Shown: positions 16,862-27,644, counted from the stretch's first letter. The stretch: DNA of 64,000 nucleotides from Vibrio zhugei (GCF_003716875.1 NZ_CP033078.1:1302001-1366000), one strand, 5' to 3'. The notes: generated by a model from the letters alone, not told the origin. Translations and numbers: made by a program.

Positions 16862-18000
16862 TGACAGCTCGTACTCTGCGTATTATTACCATTACTGCCA
16901 TTATTGTGTTGTTTTTACTGATGGGCGCGGTCGGGTATCTGCTCTTTCAAACCCATAATGATACGCATCCGTTATCCATTAAATCAAGCAAGCAAGTGAG
17001 TGACACCTGGTACCGGACAGGCGATCACGCTACTGCCTCGCTGGCAGACTTGCGTAACGTTACCTTACCTACGGATTTTGCCTTTCATCCTCATTATCAA
17101 CATGAATGGTGGACGATCGCGGCGAACGTCAAGACAGACGATGGTCATCACTATGGTATCCAGTGGCAATATATTCGCTTAGGACATGGTGGAGGAAGTC
17201 ATACTCAGCTGTACCTCGCGCAAGTGACGATTTCTGATCGTGGTCATCATTGGTATGCGCAACGTATCGCCCGCAGTAGTTCAGCTCAGGCTGGCCTGCA
17301 AACAACCCCTTTTAATCTATGGATTGATAATTGGTATTTAGATGGAACGGGATCCGTGCCATTACCTGGAAAGTTACATGTAGCGACAGAGCAATGGAGT
17401 ATGCAATTGGCGCTGGGGACGACGTCACAATGGGTACGCCCTGGTCAAAATGGGCGGCAACAGTGGGGTAAAACTCATGCTCAACACCCTGTAGGTAATG
17501 CATCATCGTTTGGATGGCAGGCCCCTATGGCGGATATTTCTGGTCGTTTAAGGTTGCCTCATCATGATAAGCCGATTCAGGTTTCTGGTCAGGCATGGTT
17601 GGGGCAACGATGGGGAAATCAATTATTGCTCCAACCTCAATCGGGTAGAGACTGGTTTGTTTTTCATTTTTCATCCGGCATGACTTTATCGGTTACGCGT
17701 TTTCGTCAAGCTGGAGAAAAGCCCCAGTTCCGCGGGGTGTTGACTTATCCGGGAGGTACGGTGGTGAATTTGTCTGCCCGCGATATCATCATGACACCGA
17801 CATTAATGGGGGTGAGTGGTCAATCTCATTACATTCCTTATCAATGGAATATCCGTGTGCCTGACTATCATGTCAATTTGACCGCAACGGCAATCAACCG
17901 AGCTGACTGGTTACCCTTACTGGTACCGAGTTGGAGTGGCCCAATTAATGTCAGTGGTTCACACACCGCGACCGGATTTATGCAGTTAACTGGGTATTAG
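16861..18000 (+). CDS. AttH/CrtC-like lipocalin-fold membrane-anchored protein
   Basis: A 379-residue protein with one N-terminal membrane helix (about residues 8-30) and a long exported domain. The opening of the domain (TLPTDFAFHPHYQHEWW, then GHHYGIQWQYIR) and WQAPMADISG, and QAWLGQRWGNQLL near residue 255, are hallmarks of the hydroxyneurosporene-synthase/AttH family, which forms a double lipocalin barrel. Members partnered with an ABC exporter are called AttH. The ATG overlaps the permease stop by 1 nt, so it is the third operon gene; it probably binds a hydrophobic substrate at the periplasmic face. Confidence 0.85.
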   Translation: MTARTLRIITITAIIVLFLLMGAVGYLLFQTHNDTHPLSIKSSKQVSDTWYRTGDHATASLADLRNVTLPTDFAFHPHYQHEWWTIAANVKTDDGHHYGIQWQYIRLGHGGGSHTQLYLAQVTISDRGHHWYAQRIARSSSAQAGLQTTPFNLWIDNWYLDGTGSVPLPGKLHVATEQWSMQLALGTTSQWVRPGQNGRQQWGKTHAQHPVGNASSFGWQAPMADISGRLRLPHHDKPIQVSGQAWLGQRWGNQLLLQPQSGRDWFVFHFSSGMTLSVTRFRQAGEKPQFRGVLTYPGGTVVNLSARDIIMTPTLMGVSGQSHYIPYQWNIRVPDYHVNLTATAINRADWLPLLVPSWSGPINVSGSHTATGFMQLTGY

Positions 18001-18199
18001 TTTGTCGTTTTCTTGACAGACAGGCCGCGTATATTGTGTTTTGAACTATACTCTTTATATCAGAATTTACGTGGCTAGACTTCTATTCTTTCGGTTTTTC
18101 CGATGAGTTTGTTCATTACAAGCGATTATTCAGATAGGTGATTTAAGGCTACACTGTATGATAAGTTGTTATCTTCAATACAATTATAAGGATAATTGA

Positions 18200-19378
18200 A
18201 TGACTGCGCTGTTAACCAAGTTTTTTAAAACAGAATCGTCGGGTGGTATATTACTCGTTATTGCTGCAATCATAGCCATGATCGTCGCCAACTCCCCATT
18301 GTATGATCTGTATAATGGAACTTTGCACCAATATGTTTTGGGACTTTCAGTGGCACATTGGATTAACGATGGCTTAATGGCGATCTTTTTCCTATTGATA
18401 GGCCTTGAAGTTAAACGCGAACTATTGGATGGGGCGCTTCAGTCGAAAGAAACGGCAATATTTCCAGCGATCGCTGCCGTAGGGGGGATGTTGGCACCCG
18501 CACTGATTTATGTGGCCTTTAACGCCGAAGATCCGCAAGCGATACAAGGATGGGCGATTCCAGCGGCGACCGATATCGCATTTGCACTGGGTATTATGGC
18601 GCTATTAGGGCCGCGCGTTCCGGTCAGCTTAAAAGTATTCTTGTTGGCGCTTGCCATTATTGATGATTTGGGCGTGATCATCATTATCGCGTTATTCTAT
18701 AGCAGTGATTTATCAACGATTGCATTAGGCGTCGGTTTTGTTGCGACAGCGGTATTATTTATTATGAATGCCAAACGCGTGACGAGTATTACGGCCTACA
18801 TGATAGTGGGTGTGATTCTTTGGGTCGCCGTTCTGAAATCCGGTGTCCACGCGACGCTAGCGGGTGTGGTGATTGGTTTTGCTATCCCTCTCAAAGGGAA
18901 AACCGATGAGTCTCACAGTCCATTGGAGCGCTTAGAGCACGCTCTGCATCCTTACGTCTCTTTCGCTATTTTACCCTTGTTTGCGTTTGCCAATGCGGGT
19001 ATCTCTTTGAAAGGGGTTTCCATTGATGGGTTGACCTCCATGTTACCGCTTGGTGCGGCATTAGGGCTCTTTATTGGTAAACCATTGGGCATCTTTACCT
19101 TCAGTTGGATTGCGGTTAAATCCGGGATTGCTCAGCTACCTAAAGGAGTGAATATGAAGCACATTTTCGCCGTAGCGGTGTTGTGCGGTATCGGCTTTAC
19201 GATGTCGATATTCATCGCCTCGTTAGCCTTCGGCAGTGAGTTATCTCATTATGATACCTATGCGCGTTTGGGCATTTTGATGGGGTCAACCACGGCGGCA
19301 GTCGTCGGGTTTATACTATTGAGTTTGGCCTTGCCGAAAAAAGAAAATGTCTTGCATCCGATGACAGAAGAGCGTTAA
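18200..19378 (+). CDS. nhaA: Na+/H+ antiporter NhaA
   Basis: NhaA expels Na+ in exchange for protons across the inner membrane and is central to salt and alkaline tolerance in marine vibrios. The 392-residue protein has the family start ([17 protein letters not shown]), the ion-binding double aspartate in [18 protein letters not shown], the [17 protein letters not shown] segment, and 12 hydrophobic helices. Start ATG 18200 follows AAGGATAA. It is a single gene with its own terminator. Confidence 0.96.
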   Translation: MTALLTKFFKTESSGGILLVIAAIIAMIVANSPLYDLYNGTLHQYVLGLSVAHWINDGLMAIFFLLIGLEVKRELLDGALQSKETAIFPAIAAVGGMLAPALIYVAFNAEDPQAIQGWAIPAATDIAFALGIMALLGPRVPVSLKVFLLALAIIDDLGVIIIIALFYSSDLSTIALGVGFVATAVLFIMNAKRVTSITAYMIVGVILWVAVLKSGVHATLAGVVIGFAIPLKGKTDESHSPLERLEHALHPYVSFAILPLFAFANAGISLKGVSIDGLTSMLPLGAALGLFIGKPLGIFTFSWIAVKSGIAQLPKGVNMKHIFAVAVLCGIGFTMSIFIASLAFGSELSHYDTYARLGILMGSTTAAVVGFILLSLALPKKENVLHPMTEER

Positions 19379-19415
19379 TTCTTACTTACGTCACTTCACT
19401 CAATATTGATTGCTT

Positions 19416-19450
19416 AAAGCCGCCCACTTGATGTGGGCGGCTTTGTTTTT
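19416..19450 (+). terminator. nhaA terminator
   Basis: A 12-bp stem AAAGCCGCCCAC / GTGGGCGGCTTT with a TTGAT loop, then GTTTTT. Confidence 0.92.
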
Positions 19451-19635
19451 GCTCGTCAATGGAGCTGTGCTTGTTGTGCTTAGCGGGTGGTTGATATCGC
19501 ATGGATTCGACAAGGCTTGTTCGTGCGCGTGTTGTTTCTTACACAGGGCGCACCAAGATGTTGGAATGGTGTGCTTCAAAGTTTGGTCTTAGGCGTCGAC
19601 AGAGAGGCAATAGAGCGTTACGAGAATGTGAATAA

Positions 19636-19667
19636 TAAAAAAATCCGGTAAACAGGGTTTACCGGAT
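19636..19667 (-). terminator. Terminator of the Cache chemoreceptor gene
   Basis: Read on the minus strand, an 11-bp stem ATCCGGTAAAC / GTTTACCGGAT with a 3-nt loop is followed by seven T. It lies 103 bp past the chemoreceptor stop. Confidence 0.88.
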
Positions 19668-19770
19668 GAGGTTGATGCCAATATTGGTATCACTTGAGCT
19701 GAGTGGCGTGGTGATGCCTATTATTAGACATCACCACATAGCCTCTTGGTCGTTGCTAGGCGATCAAGTG

Positions 19771-21381
19771 CTATAAGATAAAGTGTTTGAGTTCTTCATC
19801 CAACTGGCGAGATAGTAAAGCCAATTGCTCACTTTCCTTGGCAAGATAATTGGCCGCAGTAGACATCTCTGATGAGGAGTCATTGATACTGCTGACATTT
19901 TTGTTCATGTCTTCGGCTACGACACTTTGTTCTTCTGCTGCTGTGGCGATTTGCGCGGCATTGTCATTCACTTTTTGAATGTGATTGACGATCAGGCCTA
20001 AATCTTTTCCTGCATTTTCTGCGCGTTCCACACTCGAGTAGGCCAGTTTTTGACTCGCTTCCATCGAGTTGACTGAGGCCATCGCTAATTGCTGTAGTCG
20101 TGTGATTGTGGTCTGGATCTCATCCGTTGAATGATGGGTGCGGCTGGCTAAGTTACGCACTTCATCTGCCACTACGGCGAAACCTCTACCTTGCTCACCG
20201 GCACGTGCTGCTTCAATGGCAGCGTTAAGAGCCAGTAAGTTAGTTTGCTCGGAGATACCACTGATGACAGCCGTGACCGCACTGATTTCCATGACGCCTT
20301 CTTTCAGCTCGTTCACTTGTTTATTCGCAGCTTCCAGTTCATCGGTTAATGCTTTGATACTGTCGACACTCGCGTTAACATCGCGATCACCCGTACTGGC
20401 TTCTTGGGTAGCACTTTGCGTGTCTTGTGCGGTATCTTCTGCATGACGGGCCACTTCTGATACCGTTGCGCTCATTTCGTTCATAGCGGTGGCGAGGTTG
20501 CTTAATTGATTTTGCTGACTGCTGACAGCTAGGCTGGTTTCTTCTGCACTGGATGCGATTCGTATTGCCGCTCCCGAGACGGAATTGGCCGAATCAACGG
20601 AATTTTTTAAGGCCGTATGCACGTCTGAAATACTTTCATTAATGCCTCGTCCTAAAATACCAATCTCATCACGACCGTCATACTCAATGCGAGCGGTCAT
20701 ATCGCCTTTGGAAATTTTCTTCATGGTTTCCATAATCAAAGTGAGTGGATTGACGATAGAACGGCGAATAATAATACTGAGTGTGAACATCAAAATCATG
20801 ACGAGTAACGCCACAATGGCCATATTGAGGATCTGCTTATACACCGCCGCATCAATATCATCGATACGAACGCCTGTGCCGACGACCCATCCCCATGGGG
20901 CAAAACCCTGAACATAGGCGACTTTTTTCGATTCTTCACCGTTAGGTTCGGGCCACGTATATTCAATTGTCCCATGGTTACCCCCATCAGCGATTGAGAC
21001 GACCTCTTTCCAAAACTCTAATTGCCCCGAGGCCGAACCGGGTTCGCCCATTTGCTGGCCGATTATTTTTGGATTGGGATGAACCAATAAGAATCGTTGT
21101 GGGTTCATAACGAACAGATAGTTATTATCCGAATAGCGAAATTCAGTAAGCAGCTTTTTGGCCATCGCTTTGGCTTGCTCTTCTGGATAGGTGTTATTAA
21201 GGTAAGCCAACTGTTTAATGGTACCTTGAACGATGGAGGTTAACTGGGCTTTACGTTCATTCTTTAGGCCGTCGTTGAGTTCGCTTGCGGCCAAACAGAG
21301 AAGGAGAATGAATCCCAGTAAACTGGCTGAGGTCAATATTGTGAACTTACGGCCAACCTTGATATGTTTTAGTTGAAGCAT
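19771..21381 (-). CDS. Methyl-accepting chemotaxis protein, single-Cache sensor
   Basis: A 536-residue transmembrane chemoreceptor. Helix 1 (about residues 13-33), a periplasmic single Cache domain (sCache_2 type: [22 protein letters not shown], and [19 protein letters not shown]), helix 2 (about 187-207), HAMP, then a cytoplasmic signalling domain with the conserved hairpin tip [20 protein letters not shown]. It couples to CheA/CheW. sCache_2 receptors often bind small organic acids, but the ligand cannot be read here. There is no pentapeptide tether at the C-terminus. A single gene with its own terminator. Confidence 0.93.
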   Translation of the reverse strand: MLQLKHIKVGRKFTILTSASLLGFILLLCLAASELNDGLKNERKAQLTSIVQGTIKQLAYLNNTYPEEQAKAMAKKLLTEFRYSDNNYLFVMNPQRFLLVHPNPKIIGQQMGEPGSASGQLEFWKEVVSIADGGNHGTIEYTWPEPNGEESKKVAYVQGFAPWGWVVGTGVRIDDIDAAVYKQILNMAIVALLVMILMFTLSIIIRRSIVNPLTLIMETMKKISKGDMTARIEYDGRDEIGILGRGINESISDVHTALKNSVDSANSVSGAAIRIASSAEETSLAVSSQQNQLSNLATAMNEMSATVSEVARHAEDTAQDTQSATQEASTGDRDVNASVDSIKALTDELEAANKQVNELKEGVMEISAVTAVISGISEQTNLLALNAAIEAARAGEQGRGFAVVADEVRNLASRTHHSTDEIQTTITRLQQLAMASVNSMEASQKLAYSSVERAENAGKDLGLIVNHIQKVNDNAAQIATAAEEQSVVAEDMNKNVSSINDSSSEMSTAANYLAKESEQLALLSRQLDEELKHFIL

Positions 21382-21844
21382 ATTGATGTACCACCTAGCA
21401 AATTGGTCTAATTTTTATGTGAAATAAGGTTTGCGGGGGGATCCGACTGTGTACGAATATTTTTTCCCCATCTAAGGTTGGCCTAAGACGGTTTTTTTTC
21501 TAATTTGAACCTAGCATAATGTTAAATAGATCAAGTTTTTTAGAAAAATATAAACTTGCCCATTTGGTTGAAAAAAAATGAAAAACGGCTATGTCAACCG
21601 ACCATTTTTCTCTATTTATCGAGGTTGAATCCTTGTTCAAGGAGAGCGTTACCGCCACGCTAGCGACTCTCGCTTGGTGAGGCGAATAAAATAAGAAAAC
21701 GAATGCCTATTATCAAATAGATCCGGACATGACATACTCACAAAAACACCACGAATCCATTGACGCGATTGCGGCTAATTTGGCGCTTAATGGAAGTGAT
21801 AGGACTTCATGTCCACATAGCCGGTAAATCAGAGGTAGAGATCC
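21382..21844. other. Intergenic region upstream of two divergent genes
   Basis: A 463-bp A/T-rich gap with promoters for the chemoreceptor (-) and the CinA-like gene (+). A 32-codon ORF starting at about 21730 (MTYSQKHHESIDAIAAN) is too short to support. I see no clear operator. Confidence 0.5.
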
Positions 21845-23086
21845 ATGCTAAAAATAGCAATGTTAAGTACAGGCGAAGAAGTCTTACATGGTGATATTGT
21901 CGATACTAATGCGGCTTGGTTAGGCCAAGAATGCTTTCGTCATGGTTTTGCGCTGTGTAAGCGTTCGACCGTCGGAGATGCGAAGCAGGCGTTAGTCGAA
22001 GAGTTGACCATGCTCGCGTTTAATTGTGATGTCGTGATTGTAAATGGTGGTTTAGGCCCCACCACTGATGATTTGAGTGCTGAAGCGGCCGCAGACGCTG
22101 CGAGTCTCCCCTTAGTCTTGTTTGAATCTTGGGTAGAGACGATGCGTCACTATTTTAATAGCCGCCATAAAACCATGCCGCAGAGCAACATAAAACAAGC
22201 GATGCTTCCGGAAGGCGCGCAAATTATACCGAACCCAATAGGAACGGCTTGCGGGTTTAAGATGAAGATTCATGACTGCTGGTTTTATTTTACTCCCGGA
22301 GTGCCGAGTGAGTTTAAGCGGATGGTTGAAGAGCAGATCATACCGGACTTACACGTTATGTACCCCGATCAAGCTGGGCAAGAGTGTAGCTACTTCTATA
22401 CCTTTGGTTCTTCCGAATCCGGGCTTTCAGATCGTTTGGATAAATTGCAGTTACCACAAGGGTATTCGTTGGGATACCGTTCGTATTTACCGTTTATTGA
22501 GGTCAAACTGTTTGGTCCCAAAGGGGATAATGAACGGCGTTTAAAAGTCGCAAAATTGATTTTTCAACATATCGAGCCGTACACGGTCAGTATTGATCAG
22601 CCTATGCTCGACCATTTGGGTCAGCTTGTTGCGAGCAAAGGTCTGCGTTTATCGATTGCTGAACAGTCGACGAAAGGCTGGTTATCTCATTGGTTGATGA
22701 GCAATCCAGAGATTGAGTCACGCAGTGGACATAACTGGATTTTAAGTCATGATGTTGAAGCAGACTTGGGTGAAAGCGATGGGTTGGCACCTGTGTTTGC
22801 ATTGGCAGGGGCGACGCGTGATAAATGCGGGACAGAATTGGCGTTGGTGACGGGGCCTCTCTCTGAAGAAGGACAGTTTTCGATAGCACTCTCAGCACCA
22901 GAAGGTGAATGGGGGCAAATTTTCCGCTTTACCCGCCAATATTCTGCGGATGATCAAAAAATGTTGATCGGTACGTTGCTTTCGGACATGCTCAGACGGT
23001 ATCTCTCAGGCAAGCCAGTACTCACACAATGTGGTGGAGCAGAAGAAGTGAAAGCGTTATTTATTCCCGCGAGTGAGTTGGTTTAA
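21845..23086 (+). CDS. CinA-like protein (YfaY type)
   Basis: A 413-residue protein. The first 170 or so residues form a MoaB/MogA-like molybdopterin-binding domain with family motifs STGEEVLHGDIVDTNAAWL, VNGGLGPTTDDLSAEA and the FYFTPGVPSEFKRM loop. The C-terminal part corresponds to the CinA domain but lacks the clear nicotinamide-nucleotide amidase pattern of true PncC/CinA, so deamidase activity is doubtful. E. coli yfaY, of similar length, also lies near nrdAB-yfaE. Start ATG 21845 has GAGGTAGAG upstream. Confidence 0.85.
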   Translation: MLKIAMLSTGEEVLHGDIVDTNAAWLGQECFRHGFALCKRSTVGDAKQALVEELTMLAFNCDVVIVNGGLGPTTDDLSAEAAADAASLPLVLFESWVETMRHYFNSRHKTMPQSNIKQAMLPEGAQIIPNPIGTACGFKMKIHDCWFYFTPGVPSEFKRMVEEQIIPDLHVMYPDQAGQECSYFYTFGSSESGLSDRLDKLQLPQGYSLGYRSYLPFIEVKLFGPKGDNERRLKVAKLIFQHIEPYTVSIDQPMLDHLGQLVASKGLRLSIAEQSTKGWLSHWLMSNPEIESRSGHNWILSHDVEADLGESDGLAPVFALAGATRDKCGTELALVTGPLSEEGQFSIALSAPEGEWGQIFRFTRQYSADDQKMLIGTLLSDMLRRYLSGKPVLTQCGGAEEVKALFIPASELV

Positions 23087-23315
23087 ATTTCCCCTTTTTC
23101 GGTGACATCGTCACTTAGTATTACTGTAGGGTTATGATTTTTAATCTTATTATACGATTTAACGAAAATGTTATTTAATATGCTTAATTAGTCTAATTAC
23201 TAAGCGTATGATTTTGATGTGATGCTGAAGAAACCGTAAAAATTGTGCTTTTTCCTGCTTCGATTGTCGTTACACTGAAAGCTCTAAATAACCAAGGAAG
23301 TGTCACGAGGCAGGT

Positions 23316-23558
23316 ATGTTTAATCAATCGAAAATATCAGTTTGGTATGCAGTATCTAGTCAAAAAGTAGTGTTGGGAGAGATACTTAGTCATAGTGGTT
23401 ACGATATGGTCTCACTTTGGCGGGGTATTCCATTTTATCAAGAAGATCAGGATGATCTGGGCTATCGTTTATCACTATTTGATGCAGATGGACGTGAGAT
23501 TGGTGCAAAAGCGGTATCCGGTGCATTTGTAGAAGATTTTTTGTTAAGTGAAAAATAG
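23316..23558 (+). CDS. Small conserved-looking hypothetical protein (80 aa)
   Basis: Not recognised. The 80-residue acidic product (MFNQSKISVWYAVSSQ at the start) has no signal peptide or membrane segment and reads like a small beta-rich soluble domain. It has a clean ribosome site (GAGGCAGG) at good spacing and its own terminator 15 bp after the stop, which supports a real gene. It converges on yfaE. Confidence 0.7.
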   Translation: MFNQSKISVWYAVSSQKVVLGEILSHSGYDMVSLWRGIPFYQEDQDDLGYRLSLFDADGREIGAKAVSGAFVEDFLLSEK

Positions 23559-23569
23559 ATTAAAGATTA

Positions 23570-23604
23570 AAAAAAGCCAGAGCATCAGCGTCTGGCTTTT
23601 TTTA
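23570..23604. terminator. Bidirectional terminator, 80-aa gene / yfaE
   Basis: AAAAAGCCAGA / TCTGGCTTTTTTT stem with a 9-nt loop; A-run on one side and T-run on the other serve both convergent genes. Confidence 0.92.
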
Positions 23605-23618
23605 TGACAGAGAGGTCA

Positions 23619-23897
23619 TCAAGCAAACTTGGAGCTAGGTTGATAATTCACTTCGTCGAGCTGAAGCGCTGTTTTTGCTTTACTGATGCAAGGCAGCACT
23701 TCACCCGGTTGAAGAAATGCCATAGCAAAGCCAACATATTCCACCGAACCACTGGTTAATTTGCAGCGACAGGCGCCACAGTGTCCATCACGGCAATTGT
23801 ATTCGGGCTCTAAGCCGGCTTTCTCCATGGTTTCCAATAACGTATCTGATGTATTGGATTCAATCACTAAATGTTTGTTGATTTTGACCGCTGCCAT
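23619..23897 (-). CDS. yfaE: 2Fe-2S ferredoxin YfaE, NrdB cofactor maintenance
   Basis: A 92-residue plant-type ferredoxin. The cluster ligands are visible: Cys-x4-Cys-x2-Cys in YNCRDGHCGACRCKL and a distal Cys in VLPCISKAK. In E. coli YfaE supplies electrons to rebuild the diferric-tyrosyl cofactor of NrdB. Its start overlaps the nrdB stop (ATG at 23897), so it is the third gene of the nrdA-nrdB-yfaE operon. Confidence 0.93.
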   Translation of the reverse strand: MAAVKINKHLVIESNTSDTLLETMEKAGLEPEYNCRDGHCGACRCKLTSGSVEYVGFAMAFLQPGEVLPCISKAKTALQLDEVNYQPSSKFA

Positions 23898-25030
23898 TAC
23901 AGTTCGAAGCCCTCAAAGTCATCAGAGCTGATTTCGTTATCAATTTGACCGACTAAATAAGAACTGATTTCTGCTTCTTGTGGCGCGACTTGCACGTTAT
24001 CTGACGACAACCAAGCATTGATCCAAGGAATTGGGTTCGTTGTCGCTTCTGGATAAGCGGCTTCTAGGCCCACTGCCTGCATACGAATATTGGTAATATA
24101 TTCAACATACTGACACAAGATATCCTTGTTCAGGCCAATCATAGAGCCATCTTTGAAAAGATATTCCGCCCATTCTTTTTCTTGCTCGGCCGCTTCTTTA
24201 AAGATATCAAAACATTCTTGCTTGGCTTCTTCTGCAATTTGTAGGAATGAGAAGTCATCCATACCATTGCGAAGTAGGTTCAACATATGCTGTGTCCCTG
24301 TGAGATGCAGTGCTTCATCACGGGCGATCAATTTAATGATTTTGGCATTGCCTTCCATCAGTTCACGTTCAGCAAAGGCAAAGGAACAGGCAAAGCTGAC
24401 ATAGAAGCGAATAGCTTCGAGCGCGTTGACTGACATCAAGCACAAATACAACTGTTTTTTCAAGCCATTCAGACTGACCGTTACTTCTTTGCCATTGATG
24501 TTGTGGGTACCTTCACCATAGCGATGGTAATCATTGGACAGCGTGATAAGTTCATCGTAGTACTTGGAAATATCCCCAGCACGTTTGACGATATATTCGT
24601 TTTCGACAATGTCATCAAACACGAGAGCAGGATCGTTAACAATATTACGAATGATATGTGTGTAAGAGCGAGAGTGAATGGTTTCTGAGAAAGACCAGGT
24701 TTCAATCCACGTTTCCAATTCTGGCAGCGACACCAACGGCAATAAAGCCACGTTTGGACTGCGACCTTGGATTGAATCGAGCAAGGTTTGGTATTTCAAG
24801 TTCGAGATGAAAATGTGCTTTTCATGCTCAGGTAACTTAGCGTAATCGATTCGATCAGAAGAGACGTCGACTTCTTCTGGACGCCAGAAGAATGACAGTT
24901 GTTTCTCGATCAGTTTTTCAAAAATTTCATATTTTTGTTGGTCATAACGCGCCACGTTGACAGGTTGACCTAAGAACATGGGTTCTTTCAACTGGTTATT
25001 TTTAATCTGTGTAAAAGTACTATAAGCCAT
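23897..25030 (-). CDS. nrdB: Class Ia ribonucleotide reductase beta subunit
   Basis: NrdB carries the diferric-tyrosyl radical cofactor needed by NrdA. The 377-residue protein has the iron-ligand helices ([43 protein letters not shown]) and the radical tyrosine in [15 protein letters not shown], matching Tyr122 of E. coli. The C-terminus ([10 protein letters not shown]) is the peptide that docks on NrdA. It lies 132 bp after nrdA and overlaps yfaE. Confidence 0.97.
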   Translation of the reverse strand: MAYSTFTQIKNNQLKEPMFLGQPVNVARYDQQKYEIFEKLIEKQLSFFWRPEEVDVSSDRIDYAKLPEHEKHIFISNLKYQTLLDSIQGRSPNVALLPLVSLPELETWIETWSFSETIHSRSYTHIIRNIVNDPALVFDDIVENEYIVKRAGDISKYYDELITLSNDYHRYGEGTHNINGKEVTVSLNGLKKQLYLCLMSVNALEAIRFYVSFACSFAFAERELMEGNAKIIKLIARDEALHLTGTQHMLNLLRNGMDDFSFLQIAEEAKQECFDIFKEAAEQEKEWAEYLFKDGSMIGLNKDILCQYVEYITNIRMQAVGLEAAYPEATTNPIPWINAWLSSDNVQVAPQEAEISSYLVGQIDNEISSDDFEGFEL

Positions 25031-25162
25031 GTCACTTCATCCGTTATGCATCTTTACCAACCAGTATGTGAGTAAAGACGTGAGAATTTATAGGTTAATG
25101 CTCGAATGGAGCAGGGGAGACACACTACCATGTGCTCCCCTTTGAGTTCTTGTCGAATACGG

Positions 25163-27445
25163 TTAAATCTTACAACCGCCGCCAGCACAATCGTCATCTT
25201 GAGGTTGCACCGCATCGTTTTGGGCATCTGATGCGCCATCACGAGTGTTATGGTAGTACAGCGTTTTGACACCATATTTATACGCAGTGAGCAGATCTTT
25301 GAGTAACTGCTTCATTGGTACTTTACCTGAGCCATACACACTTGGATCATAGTTAGTGTTCGCTGAAATCGATTGGTCAACGAATTTCTGCATGATACCA
25401 ACAAGGTGTAAATAGCCGTCATTACCGCGGATATTCCACAGTAACTCGTAATTGTCTTTGTACTTGCTGTACTCAGGCACCACCTGCTTAAGGATACCAT
25501 CTTTCGATGCTTTGACCGAGACGAAGCCACGTGGTGGCTCAATACCATTGGTGGCATTCGAGATTTGTGACGAGGTCTCTGACGGCATTAATGCAGTTAA
25601 CGTCGAGTTACGTAAGCCGTGGGTCATAATATCCTGACGTAGCGTGTCCCAGTCGTAATGCAGCGATTCATCACAAATCGCATCCAAGTCTTTCTTGTAC
25701 GTGTCGATTGGCAATTTGCCTTGAGCGTACGTTGTTTCATGGAACGATGGGCAACGACCGCGTTCTTTTGCTAGCTCCAGCGATGCTTTGAGCAAGTAAT
25801 ACTGAATGGCTTCAAAGGTACGATGGGTCAGAGCCAATGCACTGTCATCTGAGTATTTCACGCCATTTTTGGCTAAGTAATACGCATAGTTAATCACACC
25901 CACACCCAGTGTGCGGCGGTTCATGGTTGAAACGCGTGCAGCGGGTAGAGGGTAGTCTTGATAGTCGAGTAACGAGTCGAGTGCGCGTACAACAAGATCT
26001 GAGAGCTCTTCGAAATCATCCAGAGAGTGTATCTCACCAAGGTTGAATGCGGAGAGCGTACACAGTGCAATTTCGCCTTGATCATCTTCGACGTTTGATA
26101 GCGGTTTGGTCGGTAGAGCCACTTCCAAACATAAGTTGGACTGACGTACTGGCGCGACTTTCTCATCAAATGGGCTGTGCGTGTTACAGTGGTCGACGTT
26201 TTGAATATAGATTCGACCGGTTGAAGCACGTTCTTGCATCAACAATGAGAATAAATCGACCGCTTTGACGGTTTCTTTCTTAATCGCAGGATCGTTTTCG
26301 TATTGAACATATAGACGTTCAAATTCGTCCTGGTCTTGGAAGAAAGCATCGTACAGACCGGGTACATCAGAAGGTGAGAAGAGTGAGATATTGCCGCCAT
26401 CAACCAGACGTTGATACATCAACTTATTCAACTGTACGCCGTAGTCCATGTGACGAACACGGTTCTCTTCCACACCACGGTTGTTTTTCAGCACTAATAG
26501 AGATTGCGCTTCGCCGTGCCATAGTGGATAGAATACTGTTGCGGCGCCACCACGAACCCCACCTTGTGAGCAGCATTTCACTGACGTTTGGAAGTACTTA
26601 TAAAATGGGATACAACCAGTATGGAAAGCTTCACCGCCACGAATTTCTGACCCTAATGCACGAATGCGACCCGCGTTAATACCGATGCCAGCACGTTGTG
26701 ACACGTAACGCACGATGGAACTTGCTGTGGCATTGATCGAGTCAAGGCTATCGCCACATTCAATTAATACACAAGAACTGAATTGGCGTGTTGGAGTACG
26801 CACCCCAGACATGATCGGGGTAGGTAATGAAATTTTGAACGTCGATGTCGCATCATAAAAACGTTTGATGTAGTCCAAACGCGTTTCTTTCGGGTAGTTT
26901 TCGAATAAGCAGGCTGCGACCAACATGTACAAGAACTGCGCGCTTTCGTAGATTTGACCTGTCACGCGGTTTTGAACGAAGTATTTTCCTTCTAATTGTT
27001 TCACTGCCGCATACGAGAAGTTCAAATCGCGGTTGTGATCAATGTAGGAATCAAGAATATCAAATTCTTCTTCTGTGTAGTCTTCAATCAGATGTTTGTC
27101 GTACTTACCCAGTTCCACCATTTTAGTGACTTGATCGAAAAGTCGTGGTGGCTGGTACTCACCATAGGCTTTCTTGCGTAAATGGAAAATGGCAAGACGT
27201 GCAGCCAAATACTGATAATCAGGACTCTCTTCTGAGATAAGATCAGCTGCAGATTTGATGATGGTTTCATGAATATCAGAAGTAGTGATGCCTTCATAGA
27301 ACTGAATATGAGCGCGAAGTTCTACTTGAGAAACTGAAACATTAGTTAAACCTTCTGCCGCCCATGTGATTACGCGGTGAATCTTATCTAAGTTGATTTT
27401 TTCTGTACGGCCATCACGCTTAGTGACAGTGAGTTCTTGGTTCAT
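25163..27445 (-). CDS. nrdA: Class Ia ribonucleotide reductase alpha subunit
   Basis: NrdA reduces ribonucleoside diphosphates to deoxy forms under aerobic conditions. The 760-residue protein has an N-terminal ATP-cone (TVTKRDGRTEKINLDKIHRVI), active-site Cys in RQFSSCVLIECGDS, the catalytic NLCLEVALPTKP loop (Asn, Cys, Glu), and the C-terminal redox cysteines in CAGGGCKI. All key residues are present. First gene of the operon, with two NrdR boxes and a DnaA box upstream (27529-27644). Confidence 0.97.
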   Translation of the reverse strand: MNQELTVTKRDGRTEKINLDKIHRVITWAAEGLTNVSVSQVELRAHIQFYEGITTSDIHETIIKSAADLISEESPDYQYLAARLAIFHLRKKAYGEYQPPRLFDQVTKMVELGKYDKHLIEDYTEEEFDILDSYIDHNRDLNFSYAAVKQLEGKYFVQNRVTGQIYESAQFLYMLVAACLFENYPKETRLDYIKRFYDATSTFKISLPTPIMSGVRTPTRQFSSCVLIECGDSLDSINATASSIVRYVSQRAGIGINAGRIRALGSEIRGGEAFHTGCIPFYKYFQTSVKCCSQGGVRGGAATVFYPLWHGEAQSLLVLKNNRGVEENRVRHMDYGVQLNKLMYQRLVDGGNISLFSPSDVPGLYDAFFQDQDEFERLYVQYENDPAIKKETVKAVDLFSLLMQERASTGRIYIQNVDHCNTHSPFDEKVAPVRQSNLCLEVALPTKPLSNVEDDQGEIALCTLSAFNLGEIHSLDDFEELSDLVVRALDSLLDYQDYPLPAARVSTMNRRTLGVGVINYAYYLAKNGVKYSDDSALALTHRTFEAIQYYLLKASLELAKERGRCPSFHETTYAQGKLPIDTYKKDLDAICDESLHYDWDTLRQDIMTHGLRNSTLTALMPSETSSQISNATNGIEPPRGFVSVKASKDGILKQVVPEYSKYKDNYELLWNIRGNDGYLHLVGIMQKFVDQSISANTNYDPSVYGSGKVPMKQLLKDLLTAYKYGVKTLYYHNTRDGASDAQNDAVQPQDDDCAGGGCKI

Positions 27446-27528
27446 TCTGCTTTATTTCCCTAATGAAACTGAAAAAACGGCATTATGCGTTTGAATGCTT
27501 GCTAATGCCGCTTTCTTCAAAAAAGCTC

Positions 27529-27566
27529 ACCCTATATCTAGTGGGTCAAAACACTATATGTAGGGG
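27529..27566 (-). promoter_or_regulatory. Pair of NrdR boxes upstream of nrdA
   Basis: Two 16-bp near-palindromes, ACCCTATATCTAGTGG (27529-27544) and ACACTATATGTAGGGG (27551-27566), match the NrdR consensus (ACAC-T/A-ATATAT-A/T-GTGT) and are 22 bp apart, two helical turns. NrdR is the ATP/dATP-sensing repressor of ribonucleotide reductase genes. Confidence 0.85.
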
Positions 27567-27635
27567 TCTGTATGTTTTCGTATTACAAGATAGTGCTATT
27601 GAGGGGCTATTGCAAGCCTGAGATCTTGGACAATT

Positions 27636-27644
27636 TGTGGATAA
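27636..27644 (-). promoter_or_regulatory. DnaA box upstream of nrdA
   Basis: TGTGGATAA is the exact complement of the DnaA consensus TTATCCACA, about 190 bp upstream of the nrdA start. E. coli nrdAB is also controlled by DnaA from its promoter region. Confidence 0.65.

Noticed and set aside
19410..19592. 60-codon hydrophobic ORF after nhaA
   Set aside because: It begins inside the nhaA terminator region and has poor codon structure.
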